DNA from: Flavobacteriales bacterium UBA7612
GTDB taxonomy: Bacteria > Bacteroidota > Bacteroidia > Flavobacteriales > Weeksellaceae
Assembly: GCA_002484335.1 (NCBI GenBank)
Contig: DLJQ01000021.1
Coordinates: 7,056 to 71,055 of the forward strand
Direction: 5' to 3'
Length of the DNA stretch: 64,000 nucleotides
Part shown: piece by piece, positions 55,873 to 64,000 of the stretch
Numbering within the stretch: the stretch's first letter is position 1
Layout: every line of letters begins with the position of its first letter
Translations under genes and position numbers: made by a program
Notes under the pieces: generated by a model
Told to the model about the DNA's origin: nothing
What the model saw: the letters and a program-made list of their open reading frames with translations, nothing else
Database searches by the model: none

Positions 55873-56880
55873 TTATATTTTTTGTTTCTGATTAAATGAA
55901 TATATCAAATAAAAGAAAAATGGTAAAATAAATATTGAACCAAGTAATAATGCCCAAGCCAACATATTAATAGCTCCTTGCCCTCCATTATTATCAATTA
56001 ATGATAATGTTGAACCATCAGAAAAATACAATAAGTTTGGATAATGAGAATATGAGGCAGCAAATAAAATCATTACAACAATTAATGCCGCATATACTTT
56101 TATATAATTATCTTTTTTCTGATTAAGTGAAACTAACAACAATACAATTGATAATGTTGCTAATGTCACTGCTATATATCCATAAATTTGATCTGTAATC
56201 CAATCAAAAAGCGGAATTCCTTTCCATAAGGACACTCCAAACACAATTGCACCTGCAGCAAAAATAGCAACTGTATAAATTTTTGCTCTTCTTCTTAATT
56301 TTACTCTATCTTCTTCTTCGTTTACAGTTTGTATTGAATAAGCAGATGCTAAAAAAGCACAAATAGTTGTTGTAAATAATCCGACTGATAAATTAAACCA
56401 TGTTAACCAAGAAAATATATATGCATCTTGAAAACCTATTGCATTATTATCTATACTTCCAGATACAATAGCACCAGCAATTATTCCTAAAAAGAAAGGA
56501 GTTACTATACTAGAATAAGTAAAAATAACATCATATAGATTATGCCACTTATCGTTAATTACATCATAATTTCTAAATGTAAAAGATGTTCCTCTAGCTA
56601 TAATTCCTAATAACATAATAACTAATGGTATATGTAAATAGTTAGAAACATCAGCATATATTACAGGAAAACCTACAAATAGCACAACAATAGCAATAAT
56701 TAACCACATATGATTCGCTTCCCAAATAGGACCTATCGAATTATACATAATTGTTTTGGTTCTACTTTTATATTTTTTACTAGAAAATAATTCAACTATT
56801 CCTGCTCCAAAATCTGCTCCTCCAAAAATTAAATATAAACAGATTGAAACCCATAAAAAGGCTATTACTACGTAAATCAT
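55873..56880 (-). CDS. cydB: Cytochrome bd ubiquinol oxidase subunit II
   Basis: Inner-membrane subunit of the high-affinity quinol oxidase, 335 residues with eight to nine helices. The N-terminal motif LIFGGADFGAGIVELF and the loop GPIWEANHMWLI are typical of CydB. It follows cydA by 3 bp, so the two are translated from one mRNA. No cydX or cydDC gene is adjacent. The protein supports respiration at low oxygen and confers resistance to some respiratory inhibitors. Confidence 0.96.
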   Translation of the reverse strand: MIYVVIAFLWVSICLYLIFGGADFGAGIVELFSSKKYKSRTKTIMYNSIGPIWEANHMWLIIAIVVLFVGFPVIYADVSNYLHIPLVIMLLGIIARGTSFTFRNYDVINDKWHNLYDVIFTYSSIVTPFFLGIIAGAIVSGSIDNNAIGFQDAYIFSWLTWFNLSVGLFTTTICAFLASAYSIQTVNEEEDRVKLRRRAKIYTVAIFAAGAIVFGVSLWKGIPLFDWITDQIYGYIAVTLATLSIVLLLVSLNQKKDNYIKVYAALIVVMILFAASYSHYPNLLYFSDGSTLSLIDNNGGQGAINMLAWALLLGSIFILPFFFYLIYSFNQKQKI

Positions 56881-56883
56881 AAT

Positions 56884-58221
56884 CTAATGTTTTTCTGATT
56901 TATAATTAGGATCTTCTGGATCATATAATTTGGCAACCATTTGTATTTGTCTATTCATTAAAAAAACTAAAATAATTGATAATGTTATAAATACAAACGT
57001 AAAAATGTAGAATGAATACTGAATTCCAGGCATTGGTGTTATAGAATCCATTGTTCTTAAAATTCCATAAATAATCCAAGGTTGCCTACCTACTTCTGTA
57101 ACAGTCCAACCTGCTTCCAAAGCAATATATCCAAATGGAGTTGCTATCATAAACAATTTATAAAACCATGATTGAGTAAGCCATTCCTTTTTGAAAAAAT
57201 GAGCAATTAAATAAATTGCAGCAATTCCCATCATCAGCATACCAAAAGTAATCATTGTTTGAAAAGCATAATGAACAATAGGTACAGGAGGCCATTCATC
57301 TTTTGGAAAAGCATCTAATCCTTTTACTTCTGTATGAAAATCTGAATGAACTAAGAAACTTAATAATCCAGGAACTTTTATTGCATAATCAACTTTTTGT
57401 TCTTTCTCATTTACAATTCCTCCTAAAACAAATTCGGCATTTTTTTCAGTTTTAAAATGAGCTTCCATTGCTGCTAATTTTATAGGTTGTCTCTTTGCTA
57501 CATCTTTAGCTGAAATATCTCCACTCATAGGTGATATTAATGCTGCAACTATAGCTAAAACTGAACTTATTTTAAAAGCTTCTTTATGAAAATTTACATT
57601 TTTCCCTCTTAAAATTAAAAAAGCATGTAATCCAGAAACAGCAAAACCAGTAGCACAAAAAGCTGCAATAGTCATGTGTAATCCTTGAGAAAACCAAGCT
57701 GCATTAAACATTGCTTTTACTGGATCAATATTTAGGTATTCTCCATTTATAAAATCAAACCCTGAAGGTGAATTCATCCACGCATTTGCAGCAACAACTA
57801 GAATACCAGAGGCTAAACCACTAATCCCTACGATAACCCCACAAAACCAATGAAACCATTTATTAAATTTGTCCCATCCATAAAGAAAAAAACCTAAAGC
57901 AATTGCTTCTATAAAAAAAGCAGTTCCTTCTAAGGAGAAAGGCATTCCAAATATTGGTCCTGCATGTTCCATAAATTTAGGAAACAACAATCCTAACTCA
58001 AAAGATAACATAGTTCCAGAAACAGCACCTGTTGCAAAAAGAATAGCTACACCTTTACTCCAAGCTTTGGTCAATCCCTTGTAAATTTCTTTTTTTGTTG
58101 TTAAATATTTATAATGAGCTATAGCCATCATGAATGGCATTACCATTCCTACACAAGAAAAAATAATGTGAAAGGCTAAGGACATTGCCATCTGACTTCG
58201 TGCAGCTATAAAATCGTCCAT
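56884..58221 (-). CDS. cydA: Cytochrome bd ubiquinol oxidase subunit I
   Basis: Haem-carrying subunit of cytochrome bd, 445 residues. It has the N-terminal haem-ligand helix ARSQMAMSLAFHIIF (His18), FSLEGTAFFIEA (haem b595/d glutamates), the haem b558 His in QGLHMTIAAF (about 182) and the conserved GRQPWIIYG near residue 386. The loop between helices 6 and 7 is short, so this is the short Q-loop form, in contrast to the 522-residue E. coli protein. It is the first gene of the cydAB operon. A terminator for the upstream desaturase operon lies just before it. Confidence 0.97.
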   Translation of the reverse strand: MDDFIAARSQMAMSLAFHIIFSCVGMVMPFMMAIAHYKYLTTKKEIYKGLTKAWSKGVAILFATGAVSGTMLSFELGLLFPKFMEHAGPIFGMPFSLEGTAFFIEAIALGFFLYGWDKFNKWFHWFCGVIVGISGLASGILVVAANAWMNSPSGFDFINGEYLNIDPVKAMFNAAWFSQGLHMTIAAFCATGFAVSGLHAFLILRGKNVNFHKEAFKISSVLAIVAALISPMSGDISAKDVAKRQPIKLAAMEAHFKTEKNAEFVLGGIVNEKEQKVDYAIKVPGLLSFLVHSDFHTEVKGLDAFPKDEWPPVPIVHYAFQTMITFGMLMMGIAAIYLIAHFFKKEWLTQSWFYKLFMIATPFGYIALEAGWTVTEVGRQPWIIYGILRTMDSITPMPGIQYSFYIFTFVFITLSIILVFLMNRQIQMVAKLYDPEDPNYKSEKH

Positions 58222-58267
58222 AAATTTTATTTTTTAATTAATCGTTTAACATAGTAAAGTTAGTAAA

Positions 58268-58306
58268 TAAAAAGAGGTATATCGCATACGATACACCTCT
58301 TTTTTA
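58268..58306 (-). terminator. Terminator of the desaturase operon
   Basis: AAAGAGGTATATCG (58271-58284) pairs with CGATACACCTCTTT (58289-58302), with one G/T position and a T-rich tail on the minus strand. Confidence 0.85.
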
Positions 58307-58322
58307 TGATAAATTACATTTA

Positions 58323-59324
58323 TTATTTTGCTGTTGATGGTATCAACCATTTAAAATCTGGGCCAATTTCTGGAATAACAATACGTTGTGATATTCTTTC
58401 CATTCTTTCTGGGAATTTCATGATATAATCTCTAGCTTTTTCAGCTTCAGCATTTAATCCAGTTACTTTATCTAACTTCCATATTTCAATAAGTTTTCTC
58501 ATTATTTCAATATAATCAAAAGCTGTATAAACACCTATACGCTGAGCTGCATCAGAAAAAGCATCAAATAAAGTTCCTCTAGCTTCTCCAGATTCACGTA
58601 AAAAATGTGCTGGCATTACAATTTTTAACTTAAACATATGTTGAACAGCTAACATCATTTCAGAAGGATCAACTTCAAAAATACGGCGAACAAATTCAGA
58701 ATAAGCCAAATGATGTCTCATTTCATCTCCAGCAATAATTTTACACATACGTGAAAGTTTCTTTGCTCCATATTTTTTAGCAATAGCAGAAACATTATTA
58801 TGAGAAATATAAGTAGCTAATTCTTGAAAACTTGTATAAACAAAATTTTTATAAGGATCATGAGCTGTACCAATATCAAATCCGTCATTAATAAGATGTT
58901 GTGTAGTAACCTCAACTTCTCTCATATTAATTCTTCCTGATAGATATAAAAATTTATTTAATACATCTCCATGACGATTTTCTTCCCCAGTCCAATGACG
59001 AATCCATTTAGACCATCCATTTTCTATGTACTCTCCAGATTCATCTACAACACCTTCCATTTGCATCAACCAAGATTCATAAGTTGGTAAAGCTTCTTCT
59101 GTTATTGTATCACCTATTAAAGTAATCCAAAAATCATCGGGTAAATCTTTTGACAATTCTCTTAATTCTTTTATTTCATCAAAAAAAGAATCACTCTGAG
59201 AATTAGGTAAAAAATCTGTAGGTTGCCAAATTTTATCAGCTGGAACAAGGAATTTATCCATGTAAGTATCTATATCTTTTTCGATAAATTGCATCACTTC
59301 CAGTCGAACATTTTTTATTGACAT
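58323..59324 (-). CDS. Acyl-[acyl-carrier-protein] desaturase
   Basis: A soluble ferritin-like di-iron enzyme of 333 residues that introduces a cis double bond into acyl-ACP. The iron ligands are visible as two ExxH sets: EENRH (114-118) and DEMRHH (200-205), with upstream TEEALPTYES (about 75-84) supplying another Glu. It starts 10 bp after the PlsC-like gene and ends at a terminator, closing a probable four-gene operon that also acylates glycerol-phosphate. The oxygen-dependent reaction fits an aerobe that also carries cytochrome bd. Confidence 0.93.
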   Translation of the reverse strand: MSIKNVRLEVMQFIEKDIDTYMDKFLVPADKIWQPTDFLPNSQSDSFFDEIKELRELSKDLPDDFWITLIGDTITEEALPTYESWLMQMEGVVDESGEYIENGWSKWIRHWTGEENRHGDVLNKFLYLSGRINMREVEVTTQHLINDGFDIGTAHDPYKNFVYTSFQELATYISHNNVSAIAKKYGAKKLSRMCKIIAGDEMRHHLAYSEFVRRIFEVDPSEMMLAVQHMFKLKIVMPAHFLRESGEARGTLFDAFSDAAQRIGVYTAFDYIEIMRKLIEIWKLDKVTGLNAEAEKARDYIMKFPERMERISQRIVIPEIGPDFKWLIPSTAK

Positions 59325-59333
59325 ATTATTATT

Positions 59334-60110
59334 TTATGTGGTTATACTTTCTGTTACTACTTTTTCAGTAAGCTCTAAAATTTCTTGAAATTTATATTCA
59401 CTTACTTTTAGAGGTTTATGATATTGAATGGTAATTTTTGTACCAACATTCATTGGAAAAATTCCATATCTGTTTAATTTCCAAGTATTATTTAATGTTA
59501 CAGGAATTATATAGGCATCTTTAGCATATTTAGTTAAGACTTTCAATCCATTTTCTTTAAAAGCTTTTGGTGTTCCATCTTTACTACGAGTACCTTCAGG
59601 AAATATAACAGCAGAATAATTATTCTTTTGGATATATAACGCTAGTTTTTTTATTTCTTCTATTGCTTGTTTCCCATTCTTTCTATCAATTAATGCTGAT
59701 CCCCCGTTTCTAAGATTATACGATATACTTGGAAATCCTTTCCCTAATTCAATTTTAGAAATAAATTTTGGATGATAATCTGATAAATCATATTCTATTG
59801 GAGATATATCATACATACTTTGATGATTGCTCACAAATATTAATGGAACATTTTTTATTAAATTTTCATGTCCAGAATATGTATAAGTTGTTCCTAATAT
59901 TCTCGTACAATCAACTAAAAGCTTATTCAATAATTTCACACTTTTATGGTGTGCACTATATCCACCTATCATATTGCACAAAACTTGTACAACATGCATA
60001 ATCAACAATGTTAATCCAAAAAATATATAAAAAATTATGGTTAACGGATAACTTAAAATTTTCTTCAATGTTAAAAATTTAGACAAATCTATAAAAATTA
60101 TGCTTTGCAT
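59334..60110 (-). CDS. plsC: 1-acyl-sn-glycerol-3-phosphate acyltransferase (PlsC-like)
   Basis: Inner-membrane acyltransferase of 258 residues that makes phosphatidic acid from lysophosphatidic acid. It has a transmembrane segment at about 20-45, the acyltransferase motif NHQSMYD (HxxxxD), and the glycerol-phosphate site FPEGTRSKDG followed by AFKENGLKVL. IIPVTLNNTWKLN matches the last conserved block. It sits immediately before the desaturase gene, a sensible pairing for membrane lipid synthesis. The N-terminus (ATG at 60110) is slightly long but has no better internal start. Confidence 0.9.
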   Translation of the reverse strand: MQSIIFIDLSKFLTLKKILSYPLTIIFYIFFGLTLLIMHVVQVLCNMIGGYSAHHKSVKLLNKLLVDCTRILGTTYTYSGHENLIKNVPLIFVSNHQSMYDISPIEYDLSDYHPKFISKIELGKGFPSISYNLRNGGSALIDRKNGKQAIEEIKKLALYIQKNNYSAVIFPEGTRSKDGTPKAFKENGLKVLTKYAKDAYIIPVTLNNTWKLNRYGIFPMNVGTKITIQYHKPLKVSEYKFQEILELTEKVVTESITT

Positions 60111-60130
60111 AATAAAATTTAAGCAATGTT

Positions 60131-60538
60131 TTACTTGTTATAAAGTAAAGTTAACTTTTCGTTATGATTTTCATCATACAAAGTTAGATCTTTAGAAGAG
60201 TTTACTTTATAATAAGCAATTCCATTTAATCTATCTTTTATATCTTGAGGAACTTTACAGTCAGATGAATAATCAATTAAATGATTAAAAATTAAAGCTT
60301 GATTAATTTTTGTAAAATCACCAGTAATTATTCCACAAGATGTTTTTAAAACAATTTTTTTTGTAGTGTCTTCAAAAATTATGTAATCATTACTATTTTT
60401 TATAATCCATTTGCCAGATAAATCATTTATCTCGTAATTATTTACTGTTTTTGTATTTGAAATTGTATTTGAATTAAAACAACTTGATAATACTATTAAT
60501 GAAATCGTAAAAAATAATTTATTAAATAATCTGATCAT
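60131..60538 (-). CDS. Small lipoprotein, META/HslJ-like
   Basis: A 135-residue lipoprotein (LIVLSSC, Cys20). The mature part resembles a META domain: GKWIIKNSNDYIIFEDTTKK, then TSCGIITGDFTKINQALIFN, and the closing SKDLTLYDENHNEKLTL. META/HslJ proteins are envelope or stress-linked (heat, novobiocin). It lies 20 bp upstream of the plsC-like gene and 18 bp downstream of the GNAT gene, hence in an operon. The family assignment is by pattern only. Confidence 0.65.
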   Translation of the reverse strand: MIRLFNKLFFTISLIVLSSCFNSNTISNTKTVNNYEINDLSGKWIIKNSNDYIIFEDTTKKIVLKTSCGIITGDFTKINQALIFNHLIDYSSDCKVPQDIKDRLNGIAYYKVNSSKDLTLYDENHNEKLTLLYNK

Positions 60539-60556
60539 AAATTATGTATATAAAAA

Positions 60557-61078
60557 TTATACTAATAATTTTTCAAAAGCTCTTCTACTACCTCCTCTAA
60601 AAAACACTTCACCACAATAAACATAATTTAATTTTTCAAAAACTCTTAACATACCATCATTATCAAAATTAGTATCAACTTTTATACTTGTTATGTTTTT
60701 TGATAATGCTACATTTTCTACTTGTTGCATTACCCAAGTTCCTAATCCTTTTATTTTTACATCTTGTGCAGTAGCAAGACGATGGACAACAACATATTTC
60801 CCATCTGTTAGCCATTTACCTCCAGACAACTCATTATAAGTAGGTTCTATATCATCCATTATAACAACATAACCTATTATTGAATTGTTTTCTGAATGAA
60901 ATACAACATATCCTATACCTTTCGTAATATCATCATTTATAACATTAGGGTTAGGATATCCTTCTTGCCATTGAGTACTTCCTTCTTCCTTTCTTTTTAA
61001 AATTGCTTGCTGAAGAATTTCCCAAATTCTATCCGCATGATCTTGTGTAGCTTTACGTAGAGTTAATTTATCAAACAT
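60557..61078 (-). CDS. GNAT family N-acetyltransferase
   Basis: A 173-residue cytosolic GNAT enzyme. The fold is seen in FDKLTLRKATQDHADRIWEI (first strand/helix), IGYVVIMDDIEP, and the acetyl-CoA motif VHRLATAQDVKIKGLGTWVM (about 96-115), followed by IKVDTNFDNDGMLRVFEKLN. The final segment (GEVFFRGGSRRAFEKLL) is common in a Bacteroidota/Firmicutes subgroup with unknown small-molecule substrate. It is the first gene of the run leading to plsC and the desaturase. An AT-rich 66-bp spacer with a long A/T run precedes it. Confidence 0.85.
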   Translation of the reverse strand: MFDKLTLRKATQDHADRIWEILQQAILKRKEEGSTQWQEGYPNPNVINDDITKGIGYVVFHSENNSIIGYVVIMDDIEPTYNELSGGKWLTDGKYVVVHRLATAQDVKIKGLGTWVMQQVENVALSKNITSIKVDTNFDNDGMLRVFEKLNYVYCGEVFFRGGSRRAFEKLLV

Positions 61079-61144
61079 TTTTTTTTTTTACCAAGTTATA
61101 AAAACTTAAAAATAAAATTTAAGTTTTCAAAAAAAATTAAAAAA

Positions 61145-61528
61145 TTATTTCGTTGAACACTTATCACAAATTCCACTTAAGACATAATTATATTGATGAA
61201 CAATATAATTTTTAGGTAAATTCATTTTTGGAATAACTTGCTCTATACAAGTTACAGAATTACATACTTCACAATTAAAATGAAGATGGTCATGTATATG
61301 CTTAGTTGAACAATTTTTGCATTTCGCAAAATTAATTACACCATCAACATTAACAAATTTATGAATCAATCCTTCCTCTTCTAATCTATCAAGTACTCTA
61401 TAAATAGTAACTCTATTACATAAACCATCTAATTTAATTTGAATATCAGAATGAGACAATGCCTTTTCTGAAGAATCTATTAAATTGATTATCTCTGTTT
61501 TAGCTTGTGTATTTCGTTTTTGTTTCAT
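61145..61528 (-). CDS. zur: Fur-family metalloregulator, probably Zur
   Basis: A 127-residue metal-dependent repressor. The ATG at 61528 is preferred to the in-frame TTG at 61543. The winged helix is at about 1-65 (RVTIYRVLDRLEEEGLIHKF). The metal-binding part has a structural zinc site formed by two CxxC pairs, Cys86/Cys89 (NCEVC) and Cys121/Cys124 (ICDKC). It also has the HIHDHLHF histidines at 77-83 and an extra CxxC at 70-73. It is divergent from a COG0523 GTPase gene and the spacer holds repeated palindromes, which points to zinc rather than iron. Fur or PerR is possible but less likely. Confidence 0.82.
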   Translation of the reverse strand: MKQKRNTQAKTEIINLIDSSEKALSHSDIQIKLDGLCNRVTIYRVLDRLEEEGLIHKFVNVDGVINFAKCKNCSTKHIHDHLHFNCEVCNSVTCIEQVIPKMNLPKNYIVHQYNYVLSGICDKCSTK

Positions 61529-61536
61529 ATTTAAAA

Positions 61537-61549
61537 GCAACAAAGTTGC
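61537..61549. promoter_or_regulatory. Zur-like operator box 1
   Basis: Perfect inverted repeat GCAAC-AAA-GTTGC. It overlaps the -33 TTG of the plus-strand GTPase promoter and lies 9 bp from the regulator's own start codon, so it could control both genes. Confidence 0.6.
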
Positions 61550-61576
61550 AATAATAAAATTATATATATACTTTTG
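61546..61576 (+). promoter_or_regulatory. Promoter of the second COG0523 GTPase gene
   Basis: TTG (61546-61548), 20-nt spacer, TACTTTTG (61569-61576), a full match to the flavobacterial consensus. It is framed by the two Zur-like boxes. Confidence 0.7.
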
Positions 61577-61577
61577 T

Positions 61578-61595
61578 GCAATAAAGTTACGATAA
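61578..61595 (+). promoter_or_regulatory. Zur-like operator box 2
   Basis: GCAATAAAGTTACGATAA matches the box 1 region GCAACAAAGTTGCAATAA in 15 of 18 positions. It covers the expected transcription start of the GTPase gene. Confidence 0.5.
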
Positions 61596-61630
61596 GAAAT
61601 AATTTATTATCATAAATAGATCATAATAAA

Positions 61631-62833
61631 ATGCATAAAAAAATTCCTGTTACTGTTTTAAGTGGTTTTCTTGGAGTAGGAAAAACTACATTACTAAATC
61701 ATATCCTTCATAATAAACAGAATATGAAAGTTGCAGTGATAGTAAATGACATGAGTGAAATTAATATTGATGCAAAACTAATCAGAAATGAAAATACACT
61801 TTCTAGAACTGAAGAAAAACTAGTTGAGATGAGTAATGGTTGTATTTGTTGTACATTAAGAGATGATTTGTTAATCGAAGTAGAACGATTGGCAAAAGAA
61901 AATAAATTTGATTATCTATTAATTGAAGGTACTGGAATAGCAGAACCACTACCAATTGCACAAACTTTTTCTTATGTTGATGAAGAAAGTGGTATTGATT
62001 TAGCTAAATTTAGCTATATAGACACAATGGTTACTGTAGTAGATTGCCTCCATTTCTTTAAAGATTTCTGCTCTAATGAATTACTGATAGACAGAGAACT
62101 TACAGATATCGACCAAGATAATAGAACAATTGTTAATTTATTAACTGATCAAATTGAATTTGCAAATGTAATTATTCTTAATAAAACTGATCTTGTTGAT
62201 AAAGAGACTGTAAATTTTTTAAAAGCAACAATAAAAAAATTAAACCCAGATGCTAAATTTATTTCATCTGAATTTGGAATTATTGATCCTAAAGAAATAT
62301 TAAATACAGGTTTATTCGATTTTGAAACAGTTCAAAATTCAGCTGGCTGGCAAAAAGAATTACAACAAGAAAAGCATACTCCTGAAACTGAAGAATATGG
62401 AATTAGTTCTTTGGTGTTTAGAAGTAAAAAACCTTTTCATCCAGAACGTTTTTGGAACTATATCAATCAAAAATATCCGTCTGGTGTTATACGAGCTAAA
62501 GGTTTATTTTGGTTAGCTTCGAGACCAGAAGATGCTCTTAATTTTTCTCAAGCAGGAGGTTCTTTCCGTTTAGAAAAAAGTGGTATTTGGTGGTGTAGTA
62601 TGTCTATGAATGAAAGAATTATGTATGCATCTTTTAATGAAAATCAAGATTATATTGAAGATAAATGGGATAAAAATTGGGGAGATAGACAAAATGAAAT
62701 GGTTTTTATTGGACAAGATTTAAATCGAAAATTAATCTTGAATGATTTAGAAAGTTGTCTATTAAAAGAAGAAGAAAAATATATGTTTGATCATAATATA
62801 GCTTTTAATGATCCCTTTCCAAAAAATATATAA
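61631..62833 (+). CDS. COG0523 GTPase (second copy, no His-rich loop)
   Basis: A 400-residue G3E GTPase closely similar to the 54602 protein. Walker A is GFLGVGKTT. The metal site NGCICC lies in the same position as GCVCC of the paralogue. The G4 motif is NKTD. The C-terminal CobW domain carries IWWCSMSMNERIM. The His/Cys-rich insert is absent, and the inter-domain linker is short (QQEKHTPETEEYG). It is divergent from the Zur-like gene with operator boxes on its promoter, so it is the best candidate for expression under zinc starvation. The client enzyme is unknown. Confidence 0.92.
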   Translation: MHKKIPVTVLSGFLGVGKTTLLNHILHNKQNMKVAVIVNDMSEINIDAKLIRNENTLSRTEEKLVEMSNGCICCTLRDDLLIEVERLAKENKFDYLLIEGTGIAEPLPIAQTFSYVDEESGIDLAKFSYIDTMVTVVDCLHFFKDFCSNELLIDRELTDIDQDNRTIVNLLTDQIEFANVIILNKTDLVDKETVNFLKATIKKLNPDAKFISSEFGIIDPKEILNTGLFDFETVQNSAGWQKELQQEKHTPETEEYGISSLVFRSKKPFHPERFWNYINQKYPSGVIRAKGLFWLASRPEDALNFSQAGGSFRLEKSGIWWCSMSMNERIMYASFNENQDYIEDKWDKNWGDRQNEMVFIGQDLNRKLILNDLESCLLKEEEKYMFDHNIAFNDPFPKNI

Positions 62834-62863
62834 AATAATAGTTTAGTTTAGTATTTTACAACC

Positions 62864-62906
62864 AAAGTCTGTAGTTATGATTAATATTATACTACGGACT
62901 TTTTTA
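62864..62906 (+). terminator. Intrinsic terminator of the GTPase gene
   Basis: AAAGTCTGTAGT (62864-62875) pairs with ACTACGGACTTT (62891-62902), one wobble pair, followed by a T-run. Confidence 0.8.
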
Positions 62907-62908
62907 TA

Positions 62909-62916
62909 TATTTTTG
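62909..62916 (+). promoter_or_regulatory. -7 box of the acyltransferase gene promoter
   Basis: TATTTTTG fits TAnnTTTG, 16 nt before the ATG. No clear -33 TTG. Confidence 0.4.
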
Positions 62917-62932
62917 TAATTCACTAATAAAA

Positions 62933-63976
62933 ATGAAAAAATTACCAAATATCACAGGGTTAAGATTTATTTTAGCAAGTCTAGTTATTATTTTTCACTT
63001 TTCTGAATTTTTGAAAAATAGAGGATTACCATATTATGATAAATTAGATATTTTTTATAAAGGAACAGAAGCGGTTTATGTTTTTTTTACGTTGAGCGGT
63101 TTTTTAATTATTAGAAATCTCTTGAAAGAAAAAAATAATTCTAACACCATAGACTTAAGAAAATTCTATAGAAATAGAATATTAAGAATAGCTCCATTGT
63201 ATTATATAGTTTTAATTTTTGGGTTAATTTATTACAATTTTATAATCCAATTATTTGGTTATTCTATTGATGAAGAATATAACCCAATAATTGGAATTTT
63301 TCTTGGATTTACATTTTTTGCTAATATACTTTCTACTTATAATCCTGGTGGAATAATAGAAGTTCTTTGGTCTATTGCTATTGAAGAACAATTTTACTTA
63401 ATTATTGCTCCTTTATTTATTTTTTTAAAAAAAGAAAATATTATAAAATTTTTGATTGCATTTTCTTTTATATACTTGTTTATTTATCACATTGATAATC
63501 TTGAAATTTTAAGAAAATTTCGACTTTTATTTTTTTATTTTACTGCAGGAGGTATTTTATCATATATTTCATTATTCATCAAAATAAAAATTAATTTTAT
63601 TATAAAATTTTTTATATTATTTTTTTTCATATTATTATTAACTACTAATATCTTTATAGAAAATTTAAATGATTTCTTTTATCATTTTTTATGTATGATT
63701 ATATTTTCTTGTGGAATATATATTCTTACACTAAAATCATATAAATTACTCAATAATAAATATATAATTTATCTCGGTGAAATTTCATATGGAATATATA
63801 TGTATCATGCAATTGTATTTCAAATCATAGGCTTATTACTAATAAAAGTATCATTTCTAAGTCCTATTACTATGATATTGTTATCCTATTTTTCGGTTTT
63901 TTTAATTACAATTATATTATCTTCTATATCATATAGGTATTTTGAAAAACCCTTCCTTAAGTTGAAATATAAATAA
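62933..63976 (+). CDS. Acyltransferase-3 (OafA/NodX-like) membrane protein
   Basis: An inner-membrane O-acyltransferase of 347 residues with about ten helices. It begins with the family opening LPNITGLRFILASLVIIFHF, which includes the conserved His. It also has RKFYRNRILRIAPLYYIVL (the arginine-rich loop) and WSIAIEEQFYLIIAP (the WSLxxEExFY motif). It would transfer acetyl or other acyl groups from the cytoplasm to a surface glycan, LPS or peptidoglycan component. It is alone here, with its own weak promoter box. It ends 24 bp before the window does. Confidence 0.92.
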   Translation: MKKLPNITGLRFILASLVIIFHFSEFLKNRGLPYYDKLDIFYKGTEAVYVFFTLSGFLIIRNLLKEKNNSNTIDLRKFYRNRILRIAPLYYIVLIFGLIYYNFIIQLFGYSIDEEYNPIIGIFLGFTFFANILSTYNPGGIIEVLWSIAIEEQFYLIIAPLFIFLKKENIIKFLIAFSFIYLFIYHIDNLEILRKFRLLFFYFTAGGILSYISLFIKIKINFIIKFFILFFFILLLTTNIFIENLNDFFYHFLCMIIFSCGIYILTLKSYKLLNNKYIIYLGEISYGIYMYHAIVFQIIGLLLIKVSFLSPITMILLSYFSVFLITIILSSISYRYFEKPFLKLKYK

Positions 63977-64000
63977 TTTATTAAAAATAAAAGGATTTTG

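Noticed and set aside
1..64000. CRISPR arrays, insertion sequences, prophage genes
   Set aside because: No regularly spaced repeats, transposase, integrase or phage structural gene was seen anywhere in the window.
1..64000. Riboswitches or T-box leaders before guaB, ileS, asnS or kbl
   Set aside because: Leaders are too short or show no conserved riboswitch core; promoter boxes sit close to the start codons.

Overview
The window is AT-rich and gene-dense and comes from a Bacteroidota genome. It most resembles the Weeksellaceae branch of the Flavobacteriia (Empedobacter/Chryseobacterium relatives). The evidence is a SusC/SusD pair, an S46 dipeptidyl-peptidase, DUF2723, DUF5686 and DUF4836 proteins, flavobacterial promoters (TTG-N17-23-TAnnTTTG) in front of several genes, and few recognisable Shine-Dalgarno sequences. 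The genus is inferred; no rRNA is present.

Layout. 1-5.2 kb: the 5' part of ileS, which carries an unusual GIHH signature, then a three-gene overlapping set of lipoprotein, ABC ATPase and ABC permease. 5.3-18.8 kb: a small beta-barrel, a large DUF2723 membrane protein, guaB, a SusD/SusC pair, rnhB, an NlpE-like lipoprotein and a broken efflux locus. In that locus an AraC-type regulator fragment is fused by deletion to an MFS pump that has lost its N-terminus. 19.3-25 kb: tRNA-Ser, the S46 peptidase, rpoN and asnS. 25-38.5 kb: a MORN-type lipoprotein, a DUF5686 barrel, a membrane-anchored GNAT, kbl, a nested palindromic repeat, two complete MFS pumps, an AddB-like nuclease and a dicarboxylate/amino-acid symporter.

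38.7-52.7 kb is the accessory part of the window. A NarL-type two-component system sits beside a long run of poorly conserved genes: WG/Sel1-repeat, LRR, SUKH/DUF4303-like and DUF4274-like proteins, and several lipoproteins. These resemble orphan immunity genes of polymorphic toxin systems, but no toxin is present. Two things tie the region together. One is a 37-bp direct repeat at 38.67 and 46.30 kb. The other is a recurring TTATCAGGGA-type motif, usually about 35-60 nt before start codons and in the same orientation relative to the gene.

52.8-64 kb: an HxlR regulator, a membrane metallophosphoesterase, and two COG0523 GTPases. Between the GTPases lie cydAB and a probable operon of a GNAT, a META-like lipoprotein, PlsC and an acyl-ACP desaturase. 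The second GTPase is divergent from a Fur/Zur-family regulator, and two copies of a GCAAnAAAGTT motif overlie its promoter, which suggests a local zinc regulon. An acyltransferase-3 membrane protein closes the window.
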